NCBI GenBank assembly: GCA_904384225.1
Contig: CAJFJV010000001.1
Location: 179,739-243,738 of the forward strand
Direction: 5' to 3'
DNA from: an uncultured Oscillospiraceae bacterium
GTDB lineage: Bacteria; Bacillota; Clostridia; Oscillospirales; Ruminococcaceae
DNA length: 64,000 bases
A program made the position numbers and the translations under genes. This document shows positions 19,623-28,469 of this stretch, one piece after another. Every line of letters starts with the position of its first letter. Position 1 is the first letter of the stretch. The notes beneath the pieces were generated by a model. The model searched no databases and was not told the origin of the DNA. It worked only from the letters and a program-made list of their open reading frames with translations.

Positions 19623-19974
19623 CCTCTCCACCTTCCTTACTCGTCATTGAAATATGACGTATTTCGGTTTTTGCAGCGTAAACGCCCACGCTAAGGTGCC
19701 GCCGTAAAGGCCGCGCCGTCCTTATAAAAGGGAACACCTGCCGGGATACGTCTTCTGCTTCCAATAAGTATCAAAAAGGCTTTTGCAAAAGGCAAATTTA
19801 GTCGACAAATTGACCGCTATTTAGACATACAAACATTTTTTACAATTTGATTATATATAAAAAAACAACTAAAGTCAACAGAAATTTTGTTATTTTTTCC
19901 CTTGGCTCGAATTCATCCCAAATAAAAAAGCACCGCATCAAAAGCGGTGCTCGTACTATTTATGCTGTGTCCCT
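19623..19974. other. Intergenic region between membrane protein and ptsH
   Basis: No gene seen. It contains the ptsH terminator at 19926-19951 and an AT-rich stretch (19795-19905) that may hold the promoter of the leftward membrane protein gene, though no clear hexamer pair was found. Confidence 0.4.
19926..19951 (-). terminator. Terminator of ptsH
   Basis: Stem GCACCGC/GCGGTGC with a 7-nt loop; on the minus strand it is followed by TTTTTTATT. Located 24 bp beyond the ptsH stop. Confidence 0.85.
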
Positions 19975-20238
19975 TTACTCGGTAAAGCCATTTTCTACAA
20001 GACGGACAAGGCTGTCGACTGCCAGCTGCTCGTCAAGGCCGTCCGCAATGATACGGATATCGGTTCCGCCGACAATTCCCAATGACAAAACGCCTAAAAG
20101 GCTTTTCGCATTCACGCGGCGCTCGTCCTTTTCAACCCAAATGGAAGATTTGAACTCATTTGCTTTCTGGATAAAAAACGTCGCCGGACGTGCGTGCAGG
20201 CCAACCTGATTCTGAACTGTTACTTCTTTAACGTACAT
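19975..20238 (-). CDS. ptsH: Phosphocarrier protein HPr
   Basis: 87 aa PTS phospho-carrier. It has the active-site His15 in QVGLHARPA and the regulatory Ser46 in NAKSLLGVLSLG, the target of HPr kinase in Firmicutes, so it can act in sugar transport and in carbon catabolite control. Start at 20238 gives the standard HPr N-terminus and follows AGAGGAG. It is a single gene with its own sigma-A promoter and terminator; ptsI is not adjacent. Confidence 0.95.
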   Translation of the reverse strand: MYVKEVTVQNQVGLHARPATFFIQKANEFKSSIWVEKDERRVNAKSLLGVLSLGIVGGTDIRIIADGLDEQLAVDSLVRLVENGFTE

Positions 20239-20305
20239 TTCAAGCTCTCCTCTTTCCCAGTATTCATCTAAAATCATATAAAAGAATTTTTTACAGTGTG
20301 TTATC

Positions 20306-20334
20306 ATTATAAGCATTATCCGTTTTTTCGTCAA
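20306..20334 (-). promoter_or_regulatory. Sigma-A promoter of ptsH
   Basis: Minus strand TTGACG (20329-20334), 17 bp, TATAAT (20306-20311); leader of about 60 nt to the ptsH ATG. Confidence 0.85.
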
Positions 20335-20463
20335 CGTGTCCGATGGGAAATTCGAAGCATTCGGACGCAATTTCTGCTTTTTCGCCATATCAACCTGTTT
20401 ACAAAATGTTCGCTTGTGCAGGTTTCACATAAATTTTTCAGTTCTGTCGGCACTATGCACAGA

Positions 20464-21216
20464 TTATTTTTCTCCATCCTGCTGCGGCCCCAACTCATAC
20501 TTTATCAGGAGTTTCCGATCCGCTTTGGTCAGAGGATACCTGGCAAACAAGTCAGGGCGTTTTTGCTTTGTCCGAGCCAGCCGCTGGGCCTGCCTCCAAT
20601 CCGCTATCTTTTGATGATGTCCGGATAAAAGCACCTCCGGCACCCGACGGCCGCGCCACTCTTCCGGCCGCGTATACTGGGGATATTCAAGCAGTCCGCC
20701 CATATGGCTTTCCTCCTCATAGCATTCGCTGGCGGCCAAAACGCCGTCGCACATCCTTGCCACTGCATCGGCCAGGACAAGCGCCGGCAGCTCCCCGCCC
20801 GTCAGCACATAATCCCCAATCGAGATTTCTTCGTCCACAATTTCCTCCAGTATCCGCTCATCCACGCCCTCATAATGCCCGCACAGTAAAAACAGGTTGT
20901 CCATTTTGGCCAATTCCATACATCTCTGCTGTGTCAGGACGTTTCCCTGCGGAGACATGTAGATGACGTGCGGGCGCTTACCCAGCTTGGCGCAGACATC
21001 TGTAAAACAGCGTTGAATCGGTTCCGGCTGCATCACCATCCCTTTTCCGCCGCCATATCCGTAATCGTCCACACGCCCATGCCGGTCGGTCGTATATTCC
21101 CGAATATTGTGGCAGGCAAATGCAATATACCCCGCCCGGCGCGCACGTCCCAAAATACTTTCGTTCAATACTGTTTCACACATTTCAGGGAACAGCGTCG
21201 CAATATCAATCCGCAT
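20464..21216 (-). CDS. trmD: tRNA (guanine(37)-N1)-methyltransferase
   Basis: 250 aa SPOUT-class enzyme making m1G37, which prevents +1 frameshifting. Trefoil-knot signatures are present: MSPQGNVLTQ, LCGHYEGVDER, GDYVLTGGELPA and the C-terminal hinge with VLLSGHHQKIADWR. The ATG at 21216 is chosen over a TTG two codons upstream because of spacing to GGGG. It overlaps the end of rimM by 11 bp. The usual downstream rplS is missing: the next gene on the strand is ptsH under its own promoter. Confidence 0.96.
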   Translation of the reverse strand: MRIDIATLFPEMCETVLNESILGRARRAGYIAFACHNIREYTTDRHGRVDDYGYGGGKGMVMQPEPIQRCFTDVCAKLGKRPHVIYMSPQGNVLTQQRCMELAKMDNLFLLCGHYEGVDERILEEIVDEEISIGDYVLTGGELPALVLADAVARMCDGVLAASECYEEESHMGGLLEYPQYTRPEEWRGRRVPEVLLSGHHQKIADWRQAQRLARTKQKRPDLFARYPLTKADRKLLIKYELGPQQDGEK

Positions 21217-21721
21217 CGTCAAAAAGCCCCTTCATCGGCCGGATCCGCATAATCCCCTTTTCAACATCTGTCTCCTCCACCACCTGGCGGATCGCAGGGA
21301 TCAGCGTTGTTTTTCCATTTTTCGTGATGTGATAAACATCGTTTGCGCCGGTCTGACTTACATCGGAAAGCAAGCCATATTCGACGGCAGGATCATCCGC
21401 ATCAATTACCCGAAGGCCGATTAAATCCTGAACAAAAAAAGTGCGCTCCGGCAGCGTCACGTCCGCACGCGACATATATAAAACCTTCCCCCGCAGGGCA
21501 TTTGCGGCCTCTATGGTATCCACGCCGCTGAGTTTCAATATCACAACATTTTTCTGCGGACGGGCCTTTTGAACAGTCAGTTTTTGTGCGCCTTCTTCAA
21601 AATATAGGCTTGAAAGCGACATAAAAAAGTCCGGGGAATCACTCCACGGCAATACGCGCACTTCCCCTTTCAATCCGCAGGTTGAAACGATCTTTCCAAT
21701 TTCCAAAAATTCTTTTTTCAC
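21206..21721 (-). CDS. rimM: Ribosome maturation factor RimM
   Basis: 171 aa 16S rRNA processing factor that binds ribosomal protein S19 during 30S head assembly. The N-terminal RimM barrel starts FLEIGKIVSTCGLKGEVRV; the C-terminal PRC-like barrel includes YHITKNGKTTLIPAI and the motif before it. The start is a GTG at 21721, 7 nt after GGAGG; longer in-frame starts would run through the upstream hairpin. It overlaps trmD, and a terminator-like hairpin separates it from khpA. Confidence 0.93.
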   Translation of the reverse strand: MKKEFLEIGKIVSTCGLKGEVRVLPWSDSPDFFMSLSSLYFEEGAQKLTVQKARPQKNVVILKLSGVDTIEAANALRGKVLYMSRADVTLPERTFFVQDLIGLRVIDADDPAVEYGLLSDVSQTGANDVYHITKNGKTTLIPAIRQVVEETDVEKGIMRIRPMKGLFDDAD

Positions 21722-21752
21722 AGGGCTCCTCCGTTTTCTGCTTTGATACGCA

Positions 21753-21779
21753 AAAACGGGAAGCATTGCTTCCCGTTTC
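21753..21779 (-). terminator. Intra-operon terminator/attenuator between khpA and rimM
   Basis: Near-perfect palindrome: arms AAACGGGAAGC/GCTTCCCGTTT; on the minus strand it ends in GTTTTTG. It lies between the khpA stop (21791) and the rimM start (21721), so only part of the transcripts would continue into rimM-trmD. Confidence 0.75.
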
Positions 21780-21790
21780 CTCTTTTTGGT

Positions 21791-22024
21791 TCAGTCAATC
21801 TCCACCGCACAGCGCTCGTTAATGCGGGAGGAACCGGCGCGCATAACAATGCGGATCGCCTTAGCAATGCGACCCTGCTTGCCGATCACTCTTCCCATAT
21901 CATCGGGCGCAACGTGCAGATGATATACGACCACGCCTTCCTCGGTCGGCTCGTCGACTGTGACGTTTACGGCGTCCTTGTCCACAACCAAACCTCTTGC
22001 GATAGCTTCAAGCAATTCCTTCAT
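21791..22024 (-). CDS. khpA: KH-domain RNA-binding protein KhpA (YlqC family)
   Basis: 77 aa single type-II KH domain protein. The RNA-binding GxxG loop is VIGKQGRIAKAIR, preceded by YHLHVAPDDMG. In other Firmicutes KhpA pairs with KhpB/Jag and affects cell division and small-RNA regulation. Standard place between rpsP and rimM. Start at 22024 follows CGGAGG. Confidence 0.92.
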   Translation of the reverse strand: MKELLEAIARGLVVDKDAVNVTVDEPTEEGVVVYHLHVAPDDMGRVIGKQGRIAKAIRIVMRAGSSRINERCAVEID

Positions 22025-22062
22025 GCAAACATCCTCCGTATTTTCCGCCGAAAGCACAGCAA

Positions 22063-22305
22063 TTACAGAGCACCGTTGTCTTTGAGAATCTTTTTGACGG
22101 TATCGGTCGGCTGTGCGCCGTTTTTGATCCATTCCTTCGCCTTGTCCGCGTCAACCTTGACGACAGACGGATTCTTTGTCGGGTCATAGTAACCGATCTC
22201 TTCGATAAATCTGCCGTCTCTCGGATATCTGGAATCTGCAACAACAATACGGTAAAACGGAGCTTTTTTCGCACCCATGCGGCGCAGTCTGATTTTTACT
22301 GCCAT
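22063..22305 (-). CDS. rpsP: 30S ribosomal protein S16
   Basis: 80 aa, full length. The sequence begins [24 protein letters not shown] and contains [11 protein letters not shown], both family signatures. It sits between ffh (69 bp upstream) and khpA (38 bp downstream) in the conserved SRP/16S-processing operon. AGGAGG precedes the ATG. Confidence 0.98.
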   Translation of the reverse strand: MAVKIRLRRMGAKKAPFYRIVVADSRYPRDGRFIEEIGYYDPTKNPSVVKVDADKAKEWIKNGAQPTDTVKKILKDNGAL

Positions 22306-22374
22306 TCTATAGCACCTCCTGATTTCTTCATTGTGTTATATTTCATCCCGTGTGAACGGGTTGAAAAGCTTTGT

Positions 22375-23718
22375 TTAAAACGGCATACCCGGGAAGCCGC
22401 CCATACGGCGCCCCTTCCTGCCTTTCATCCCTTTTCCGGAAAATTGCTTCATCATTTTCTGCATCTGTTCAAACTGCTTCAGCAGCCGATTGACATCCTC
22501 CACTTTCCTGCCGCTGCCGGCTGCAATGCGGCGCTTGCGGGATGGGTTGATAATCGCTGGTTTTTCTCGCTCCTGCGCCGTCATGGAGGTAATCATCGCC
22601 TCTATATACACAAGCTGCTTGTCGTCAATATCCATATCCTTTATTTTCCCGCCCACGCCCGGGAGCATGGAGAGCACCTGTTTCATGGAACCCATGTTGC
22701 GGATTTGATGCATCTGCTCTAAAAGGTCATTCATATCGAAGCTGTTCTGCTTCATTTTAGCAAGCATTTCATCCGCTTTTTTCTCATCCAGCGCATTCTG
22801 CGCCTTTTCGATAAGGGTTAATACGTCGCCCATTCCCAAAATGCGGGAAGCCATGCGTTCGGGATGGAACGGTTCAATATCATCCAGCTTTTCGCCCATA
22901 CCCACAAACTTGATTGGCCGGCCTGTAACCGCTAAAACAGACAGCGCCGCGCCGCCGCGGGTATCGCCGTCGAGCTTGGTCAGCAGGACAGAATCGATGT
23001 CAAGCGCCTCATGGAATGCCTCTGCGACATTCACGGCATCCTGGCCGGTCATGGCGTCTACTACCAGCATGATTTCATTCGGTGACGTTTCCGACTTGAT
23101 ATCCTTAAGCTCTCCCATCAGCGTCTCATCGATGTGAAGACGTCCCGCGGTATCGATAATCACAATATCGTTGCCATGGTCTTTGGCATGCCGGATTGCT
23201 TCTTTTGCTATTTTAACCGGCTTTCCCTGTCCCATTTCGAACACAGGGGCACCCGCTTTTTCTCCGACCACTTTGAGCTGCTCAATAGCCGCCGGTCGAT
23301 ATACGTCGCATGCAACAAGCAGGGGACGGTGCCCGTCTTTTATAAAATATTTTGCAAGCTTTGCAGCGTGCGTCGTCTTGCCTGCGCCCTGCAAGCCGCA
23401 CATCATAATGACCGTCGGTGGTTTTGAGGCAAAGGCGATCCGCTGGTTTTCCCCGCCCATTAGCGCACAGAGCTCTTCGTTTACTATTTTTACAACTTGC
23501 TGCGCGGGCGTCAGGCTTTCCATCACTTCCGCGCCGACGGCGCGTTCACTTACAGACTTTACAAAATCCCGCACAACCTTATAGCTGACGTCTGCTTCAA
23601 GCAGCGCCAGCTTGACCTCGCGCATCGCTTCCTTTATATCAGACTCAGTCAGTTTGCCTTTTTGCCGGAGCTTTTTAAACGCTCCGGCAAGCTTGTCGGA
23701 AAGAGATTCAAATGCCAA
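22375..23718 (-). CDS. ffh: Signal recognition particle protein
   Basis: 447 aa SRP54 GTPase that delivers nascent membrane proteins to FtsY. The N domain is followed by the G domain with GLQGAGKTTHAAKLA, DTAGR and TKLDGDTRGG, then a methionine-rich M domain (MLAKMKQNSFDM, IRNMGSMKQVLSMLPG, SRKRRIAAGSG) that binds 4.5S RNA and signal peptides; a Gly/Arg-rich tail ends GGFPGMPF. Preceded by ylxM with a 16-bp gap, the usual Firmicute pairing. Confidence 0.97.
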   Translation of the reverse strand: MAFESLSDKLAGAFKKLRQKGKLTESDIKEAMREVKLALLEADVSYKVVRDFVKSVSERAVGAEVMESLTPAQQVVKIVNEELCALMGGENQRIAFASKPPTVIMMCGLQGAGKTTHAAKLAKYFIKDGHRPLLVACDVYRPAAIEQLKVVGEKAGAPVFEMGQGKPVKIAKEAIRHAKDHGNDIVIIDTAGRLHIDETLMGELKDIKSETSPNEIMLVVDAMTGQDAVNVAEAFHEALDIDSVLLTKLDGDTRGGAALSVLAVTGRPIKFVGMGEKLDDIEPFHPERMASRILGMGDVLTLIEKAQNALDEKKADEMLAKMKQNSFDMNDLLEQMHQIRNMGSMKQVLSMLPGVGGKIKDMDIDDKQLVYIEAMITSMTAQEREKPAIINPSRKRRIAAGSGRKVEDVNRLLKQFEQMQKMMKQFSGKGMKGRKGRRMGGFPGMPF

Positions 23719-23734
23719 AGCGGTCCACTCCCCT

Positions 23735-24106
23735 TTACGTATTGGTTTCCAAATATCTTCGGACTATATTTTTAATCTGTCCGATATCGTCGCTTACCGC
23801 ACGGGAGCGATATCCCGTGCTGTTCTCCCGGTCAATCCGGTCGGCCACATAGCCGATCTCCTGAAAAGCCTTGATTGTATCAATATAGGTTTCAAACATA
23901 TGGAGTTTATCTTCCAAATCATAAAGAAAAACTTCGCCGCGCTTAATTGAATCGCGCACGCCCTGCCGCGTAATATTCTGAAGCTCGGCAATTTCGCTTA
24001 AAGAGAGATCCTGATTATAATAGAGGTCAATCGCGTCACGCTGTTTATCCGTCAGCATTGCACCGTAGAAATCAAGCAGCACTGCAACGTCAAGATTTTT
24101 ACTCAT
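23735..24106 (-). CDS. ylxM: YlxM-family putative DNA-binding protein
   Basis: 123 aa member of UPF0122, a sigma-70-region-4-like helix-turn-helix protein (LLDFYGAMLTDKQRDAI, LSLSEIAELQNITRQGVRDSI) that accompanies ffh in Firmicutes and, in streptococci, acts as an SRP accessory factor. Start at 24106 follows GGGAGGGAG. First gene of the ylxM-ffh-rpsP-khpA-rimM-trmD operon; TATTAT/TATACC-like sequences lie about 50 bp upstream but no good -35 could be paired. Confidence 0.92.
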   Translation of the reverse strand: MSKNLDVAVLLDFYGAMLTDKQRDAIDLYYNQDLSLSEIAELQNITRQGVRDSIKRGEVFLYDLEDKLHMFETYIDTIKAFQEIGYVADRIDRENSTGYRSRAVSDDIGQIKNIVRRYLETNT

Positions 24107-24213
24107 CCGGCTCCCTCCCCGCAATGTTGTAAAGCGCTTAAACTTTACAAGTGGCTATTATACCGGAAAGCGCAGAAAAAGTCAAGGGGGAAAGCCCAAA
24201 AAACAAACGTTTT

Positions 24214-24918
24214 TTAGCCCGCTGTCCCGCCGCGCACCGGCCGCGCAGCTCTATACGTGCCCGAAAGCTTCCGGGCAATCAAAAACTTTGTTTTGATTCC
24301 TTGCTCGGTATACATTTTTTCATGTTCCGTCAGATAATTCGGAGAAAACCCGCTCTGATGCAGGTCTTGTGTCTGATACAGGATCGAAAAGCCCATCTCT
24401 TTAAAATAGCGGACAGAATCCGCAAACAGCCCATCATCGTCGGTTTTAAACCAGATTTCCCCACCGTCTTTCAAAAAAACGCGGTATTTTTCAAGCTGAT
24501 ACGGATGTGTCAGCCTTTTTTTGTGCTGGGAATGCTTAAACCAGGGATTGCAGAAATTGATATAAATGCGGTCGACAACGTCCTCTTCTGAAAAATCGAG
24601 TTCAATACGTGTAATCTCAATACTGGTAAGCAAAACGTTATCTACCGTTTTCCCCTGCCGGTCATACAGCGCCTGAATATTGCGGCGCGCCACCGCCAGA
24701 ACATCGCTGATCAGATCAATCCCTATAAAATTGATTTCCGGCCGGCAAGATGCAAGTTCAGCAAGGAAGCCGCCTTTTCCGCAGCCAAGCTCCATATACA
24801 GCGGCTGCTTTTTGGGGAACTGCTCTGCCCATCTTCCCCGGTTCTGCGCAGGTTCTTTTATAAAATAAGGGCATGCCGCAAGCTCCGGGCGCGCCCACTT
24901 CTTCGCTCTCATCCGCAT
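24214..24918 (-). CDS. trmB: tRNA (guanine(46)-N7)-methyltransferase
   Basis: 234 aa class I methyltransferase forming m7G46 in tRNA. It has the SAM motif LYMELGCGKGGFLAELA, the acidic FIGIDL, and the family signature INFCNPWFKHSQHKKRL ahead of the helix (a variant of the usual NFSDPWPK, with Cys-Asn in place of Ser-Asp), and FKTDDDGLFADS. Monocistronic on the minus strand, diverging from mgsA. Confidence 0.93.
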   Translation of the reverse strand: MRMRAKKWARPELAACPYFIKEPAQNRGRWAEQFPKKQPLYMELGCGKGGFLAELASCRPEINFIGIDLISDVLAVARRNIQALYDRQGKTVDNVLLTSIEITRIELDFSEEDVVDRIYINFCNPWFKHSQHKKRLTHPYQLEKYRVFLKDGGEIWFKTDDDGLFADSVRYFKEMGFSILYQTQDLHQSGFSPNYLTEHEKMYTEQGIKTKFLIARKLSGTYRAARPVRGGTAG

Positions 24919-25009
24919 AGTACAGCGTCTCCGCCTTCCTTTGAAATTTGTCCGCCTGCTATCTTAGCACGAATCCTGTCCAAACGCAAGGACGGCGGCA
25001 CGTTTTGCC

Positions 25010-25038
25010 TTGCCGAAGCTGGGCGCCTGTATTATAAT
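25010..25038 (+). promoter_or_regulatory. Sigma-A promoter of mgsA
   Basis: TTGCCG (25010-25015), 17 bp, TATAAT (25033-25038); predicted leader of about 95 nt to the mgsA ATG. Confidence 0.7.
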
Positions 25039-25137
25039 AAAAGGAAAGAAGCGCTGTCTTTTGACAAAGACGGCGCCGCACGAAGTTGTTTTTTCTTCAT
25101 ACGTTTTCTACCGCTAATCAAAGACAGGAGGCCTCCT

Positions 25138-25623
25138 ATGCAGCAGCCGCAGTATATTACCTTTACAATAGAAAAACAAAAGCACATCGCACTGATTGCG
25201 CACGATGGGAAAAAGAAAGAGCTGATCGAATGGTGCAAAGCCAATCAAGAAATTTTAAAGCATCACTTTCTCTGCGGGACCGGTACTACCGCAAAATTGA
25301 TTGCGGATTATACCGATCTCCCCGTCCGCGCATACAACAGCGGCCCGCTTGGAGGCGACCAGCAGATCGGCGCTAAAATTACGGAAGGGCAGGTCGATTT
25401 TGTCATTTTCTTTTCCGATCCGCTCGAAGCGCAGCCGCACGATCCGGATGTAAAAGCGCTTTTGCGGATTGCACAGGTTTATGATATCCCAATCGCAAAT
25501 AACCGCGCAACAGCCGATTTTCTAATCACCTCCAAATATATGGATACAGAATACGAACATAAAGTGATGAATTTTAAAGAAAGCATTGCGCAGCGGGTCT
25601 CAGCGCTGATGCAGGAAGACTAA
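25138..25623 (+). CDS. mgsA: Methylglyoxal synthase
   Basis: 161 aa; converts dihydroxyacetone phosphate to methylglyoxal plus phosphate, a bypass used when sugar phosphates accumulate. Family features: IALIAHDGKK, the phosphate loop CGTGTTA, SGPLGGDQQIGA with the catalytic Asp, DPLEAQPHDPDV with the conserved His, and NRATADFLI. AGGAGG precedes the ATG. Single gene between its promoter and a weak hairpin near 25698-25724. Confidence 0.96.
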   Translation: MQQPQYITFTIEKQKHIALIAHDGKKKELIEWCKANQEILKHHFLCGTGTTAKLIADYTDLPVRAYNSGPLGGDQQIGAKITEGQVDFVIFFSDPLEAQPHDPDVKALLRIAQVYDIPIANNRATADFLITSKYMDTEYEHKVMNFKESIAQRVSALMQED

Positions 25624-25731
25624 AACGCTGCCCGCAGGCACAGCCGACAACAAGCTGCATGTTATCCCCGTATTGTGCGTGTCGTTTCATAAAAATGCAG
25701 GACATTCGTTTTCCAATTTCCTGCTTTTGTC

Positions 25732-25760
25732 TTGACAGAATGGTAATTTCGCCGTATAAT
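25732..25760 (+). promoter_or_regulatory. Sigma-A promoter of the ROK regulator
   Basis: Consensus TTGACA (25732-25737), 17 bp, TATAAT (25755-25760). AT-rich TTTAGTTAAATGAC just downstream resembles the half sites bound by XylR/ROK repressors and could allow autoregulation (inference). Confidence 0.85.
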
Positions 25761-25799
25761 CAGTTTAGTTAAATGACATTACGAAAGCGGGGAAATACT

Positions 25800-26978
25800 A
25801 TGCCGGCGGGAAATCAGACGCTGCTGAAGCGAAACAATCAACGAGCCATCACCAATTATATCATTGAGCACGGTCCGATTTCCCGTGCCGACTTATCCAA
25901 GCGCCTAAAAATCAGCAAGCCTACCGTATCAGCCAACGTCACCGAATTAATTGAAATGAATCTCTTGCAGGAGATTGGCTTTTGCGAAACGGATATCGGA
26001 AAAAAGCCAATGCTGGTGGACTTCAACAAAAACGTGCAGTATGTGCTGGTTTTGGATTTTATCAGCTATATTTCCCGCGGGAAAGTCCCGATTGCGGTTT
26101 GCAATCTTTACTGTGAACCGATTTTTATCGACACGATTTTCCTCTCCCCCTGCTTTACCGGGGAGGAAGTGCGCACGGTAGTGACCAAAACAATCCGTGA
26201 GCTGTTTTCTCAAAACAAGATCGTCCCGGAACAGGTCGGTAAAGTGGTGCTCACCGCGCCAACGGTCTGTTACGATGAAAACCATGTACCGCTCGAGTGC
26301 CGCAACCATGAATTCATCAATTTGGCCGAACTGTTCCAACCGGATTTTGCCGGTAAGATCGCCGTCAAAAACGATATCAATCTCGCTGCGATCGGGGAAA
26401 AGCATTTCGGCGTCGGAAAAGAGGCGGACAACCTCTTTTTTGTCTGGGCCGGTTTGGCTGTTGGCGGCGGCTTGATTTTAAACGGCGAAATTTATGAGGG
26501 CTATACGCTGTATGGCGGCGAGCTTGCCTTTACGACCGTTTACGATACTGTCTTAAACAAATATATGTTTTTGCAGGATCTGACCTCTATGGACGGGATC
26601 CGCGCCTATATCGCGGCCAGAAAAGAGGCCGCCGCCGCTTCTTCTATCGCAAAGCATCTTTTGGACGATACCTTTTATCTTGACATGATGATTGAAGCCG
26701 CGGCACAAGGGGATACGTTCTGCTTGGATTTTGCCCGGCATGTGAGTCAGATTTTTGCTTCCGTTATTGCCAATATCACGTATACAATGAATTTACAAAT
26801 GGTAATAATCGGCGGAGAATATACAGGATTCGGCTCTCTCCTTGTGGATGAAACCCGTCGGATTCTGGACAGTATTCCATTGCCCACACCGAAAGTGACC
26901 ACGCCTTTTTATACCAATTCCGCCATGTATGGCGCGTTTAAGTTCGGTGCAGAGAGCATTATCGCCGGGTTAATCTGA
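25800..26978 (+). CDS. ROK-family transcriptional regulator (XylR/NagC-like)
   Basis: 392 aa. The N-terminal winged helix (about 10-65: NYIIEHGPISRADLSKRLKI, SKPTVSANVTELIE) is followed by a ROK sugar-kinase-like domain: NDINLAAIGEKHFG, GLAVGGGLILNGEIYEG and TYTMNLQMVIIGGEY. The usual zinc-binding cysteine motif of ROK kinases (CxCGxxGC) is absent, fitting a repressor rather than a kinase. Start at 25800 follows GCGGGGAA. It is monocistronic, and its ligand and targets are unknown; the carbohydrate locus starting at 28.7 kb is the nearest candidate. Confidence 0.88.
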   Translation: MPAGNQTLLKRNNQRAITNYIIEHGPISRADLSKRLKISKPTVSANVTELIEMNLLQEIGFCETDIGKKPMLVDFNKNVQYVLVLDFISYISRGKVPIAVCNLYCEPIFIDTIFLSPCFTGEEVRTVVTKTIRELFSQNKIVPEQVGKVVLTAPTVCYDENHVPLECRNHEFINLAELFQPDFAGKIAVKNDINLAAIGEKHFGVGKEADNLFFVWAGLAVGGGLILNGEIYEGYTLYGGELAFTTVYDTVLNKYMFLQDLTSMDGIRAYIAARKEAAAASSIAKHLLDDTFYLDMMIEAAAQGDTFCLDFARHVSQIFASVIANITYTMNLQMVIIGGEYTGFGSLLVDETRRILDSIPLPTPKVTTPFYTNSAMYGAFKFGAESIIAGLI

Positions 26979-26993
26979 TAATAAATGTCTGCC

Positions 26994-27034
26994 AAAAAAA
27001 ACGGATATGCGATTTAACGCATATCCGTTTTTTA
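26994..27034. terminator. Bidirectional terminator
   Basis: Perfect stem AAAAAACGGATATGCG/CGCATATCCGTTTTTT with loop ATTTAA. It ends the ROK gene and the SPFH gene that converges on it. Confidence 0.93.
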
Positions 27035-27047
27035 ATTGCCTGATAGA

Positions 27048-27989
27048 TTAGGCTTCCATATTATGGTCTGCAAAAAGCTCTTTCACGCTTGTCGCAAGGC
27101 CCGCCAGCCCCTGAATCTGGGATGGCACAATAATCTTGGTGGCTTTCCCATCCGCCGCCTTTTCAAAGGCCTCAAGCCCTTTAATGGCAAGGACCTTCTC
27201 ACTCGGATCGGCGGCGCTCAGCATTTTTAAGCTTTCTGCATACGCCTCTTGTACGGCACGGATTGCAGAAGCCTCACCCTCTGCCTCGCGTATTTTCTTT
27301 TCACGCACCGCGTCCGCTTGCAGGATCGTCGCTTCTTTTACCGCCTGCGCACGCAGGATCTGGGATTCCTTCTCGCCTTCTGCTACAAGAATCTGGGAAC
27401 GTTTCTCGCCCTCAGCCCGCAGGATGCTTTCCCGGCGTTCACGTTCCGCTTTCATCTGACGTTCCATTGCATCTTGGATTTCCCGCGGCGGCAGGATATT
27501 TTTAAGCTCGACGCGCGTTACTTTGATCCCCCATTTGTCTGTTGCCTGATCCAGTATGGAAGTAATCTTGGAATTTACCGTATCGCGCGAAGTCAGCGTC
27601 GCATCCAGTTCCAGTTCGCCGACAATATTGCGCAGCGTCGTTGCCGTCAAATTCTCAATCGCCGACATTGGGTTGTTGATCCCATAGGTAAACAGCTTCG
27701 CATCCGTTACTTGATAAAACACAACCGTATCGATCTGCATGGTTACGTTATCTTTTGTTATAACCGGCTGCGGCTTAAAATCTACAACGTGCTCTTTTAA
27801 TGAAACGCGCTTTGCAATCCGGTCGATAAACGGGATAAGGAAATGCAGGCCGGTAGTCCAAGTCTGATAATATGAACCGATCCGCTCCACAACATAGACC
27901 TGCGCCTGCGGCACCACTTTGATCTGTGCAATGATGATAATCAACAGCACCACAATCAGTCCCAATACAATGTACAATCCCCAAAGCAT
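27048..27989 (-). CDS. SPFH/band 7-domain membrane protein (stomatin/QmcA-like)
   Basis: 313 aa. One N-terminal membrane segment (about 3-22) is followed by the band 7 domain (VPQAQVYVVERIG, GLHFLIPFIDRI, RNIVGELELDATLTSR, LKNILPPREIQDAM) and a long charged coiled coil (about 190-250) with repeats of the type ILxAEGExxSQI. Such proteins form large oligomers in lipid microdomains. Start at 27989 follows GAAGGGG. Encoded directly downstream of an NfeD protein, the usual partner. Confidence 0.92.
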   Translation of the reverse strand: MLWGLYIVLGLIVVLLIIIIAQIKVVPQAQVYVVERIGSYYQTWTTGLHFLIPFIDRIAKRVSLKEHVVDFKPQPVITKDNVTMQIDTVVFYQVTDAKLFTYGINNPMSAIENLTATTLRNIVGELELDATLTSRDTVNSKITSILDQATDKWGIKVTRVELKNILPPREIQDAMERQMKAERERRESILRAEGEKRSQILVAEGEKESQILRAQAVKEATILQADAVREKKIREAEGEASAIRAVQEAYAESLKMLSAADPSEKVLAIKGLEAFEKAADGKATKIIVPSQIQGLAGLATSVKELFADHNMEA

Positions 27990-28019
27990 AGCCAAAACCC
28001 CTTCTTTTCAATATAAGAT

Positions 28020-28469
28020 TTATTTTTTTTCCGGCATACGCCGGACTATCAGCTTGACGCCCACAATGGAATCCACAACGCAGCTTTCGCCCACTTCCAT
28101 CGTACCGCCGTCTGCGGTGCGCGCCGTCCACAAAAGGCCGTCAGCCAGAACCCGGCCCACGTCCTCGCGGTTATCGATCCGCTCTTTTACGACGCACTCC
28201 CGTCCTATCATGCTGTCTGCATTGGTAGCGACCTTCTTTCGGTCAGAGACCAAGCGATGAACGATGGGGCGGGTTGCCAAAAGCAAGAGCAGCGAAACGA
28301 TTATAAAAATGATCAGCTGCGCCCAGAACGGTACAGTAAACAGCGAGGAAATAAATGCAGCAATACCGCCGGCGGCAAACCACACAGCCACTAACTGTAC
28401 TGTGGCGATCTCTGTAATAATCAGCGCTACGCTAAGTACAGCCCAAAACAAAACTTCCCAGATTTCCAT
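28020..28469 (-). CDS. NfeD-family membrane protein
   Basis: 149 aa, short NfeD (YbbJ type): three to four membrane segments (about 5-75, with a VWFAAGGIAAFISS loop) followed by a soluble OB-fold domain (from about 95: SMIGRECVVKERIDN, GRVLADGLLWTART, VVDSIVGVKLIVRR). NfeD-type proteins are encoded with band 7 proteins and thought to act with them in the membrane; here it is 30 bp ahead of the SPFH gene. Start at 28469 follows AAGGGGGTG. Confidence 0.9.
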   Translation of the reverse strand: MEIWEVLFWAVLSVALIITEIATVQLVAVWFAAGGIAAFISSLFTVPFWAQLIIFIIVSLLLLLATRPIVHRLVSDRKKVATNADSMIGRECVVKERIDNREDVGRVLADGLLWTARTADGGTMEVGESCVVDSIVGVKLIVRRMPEKK

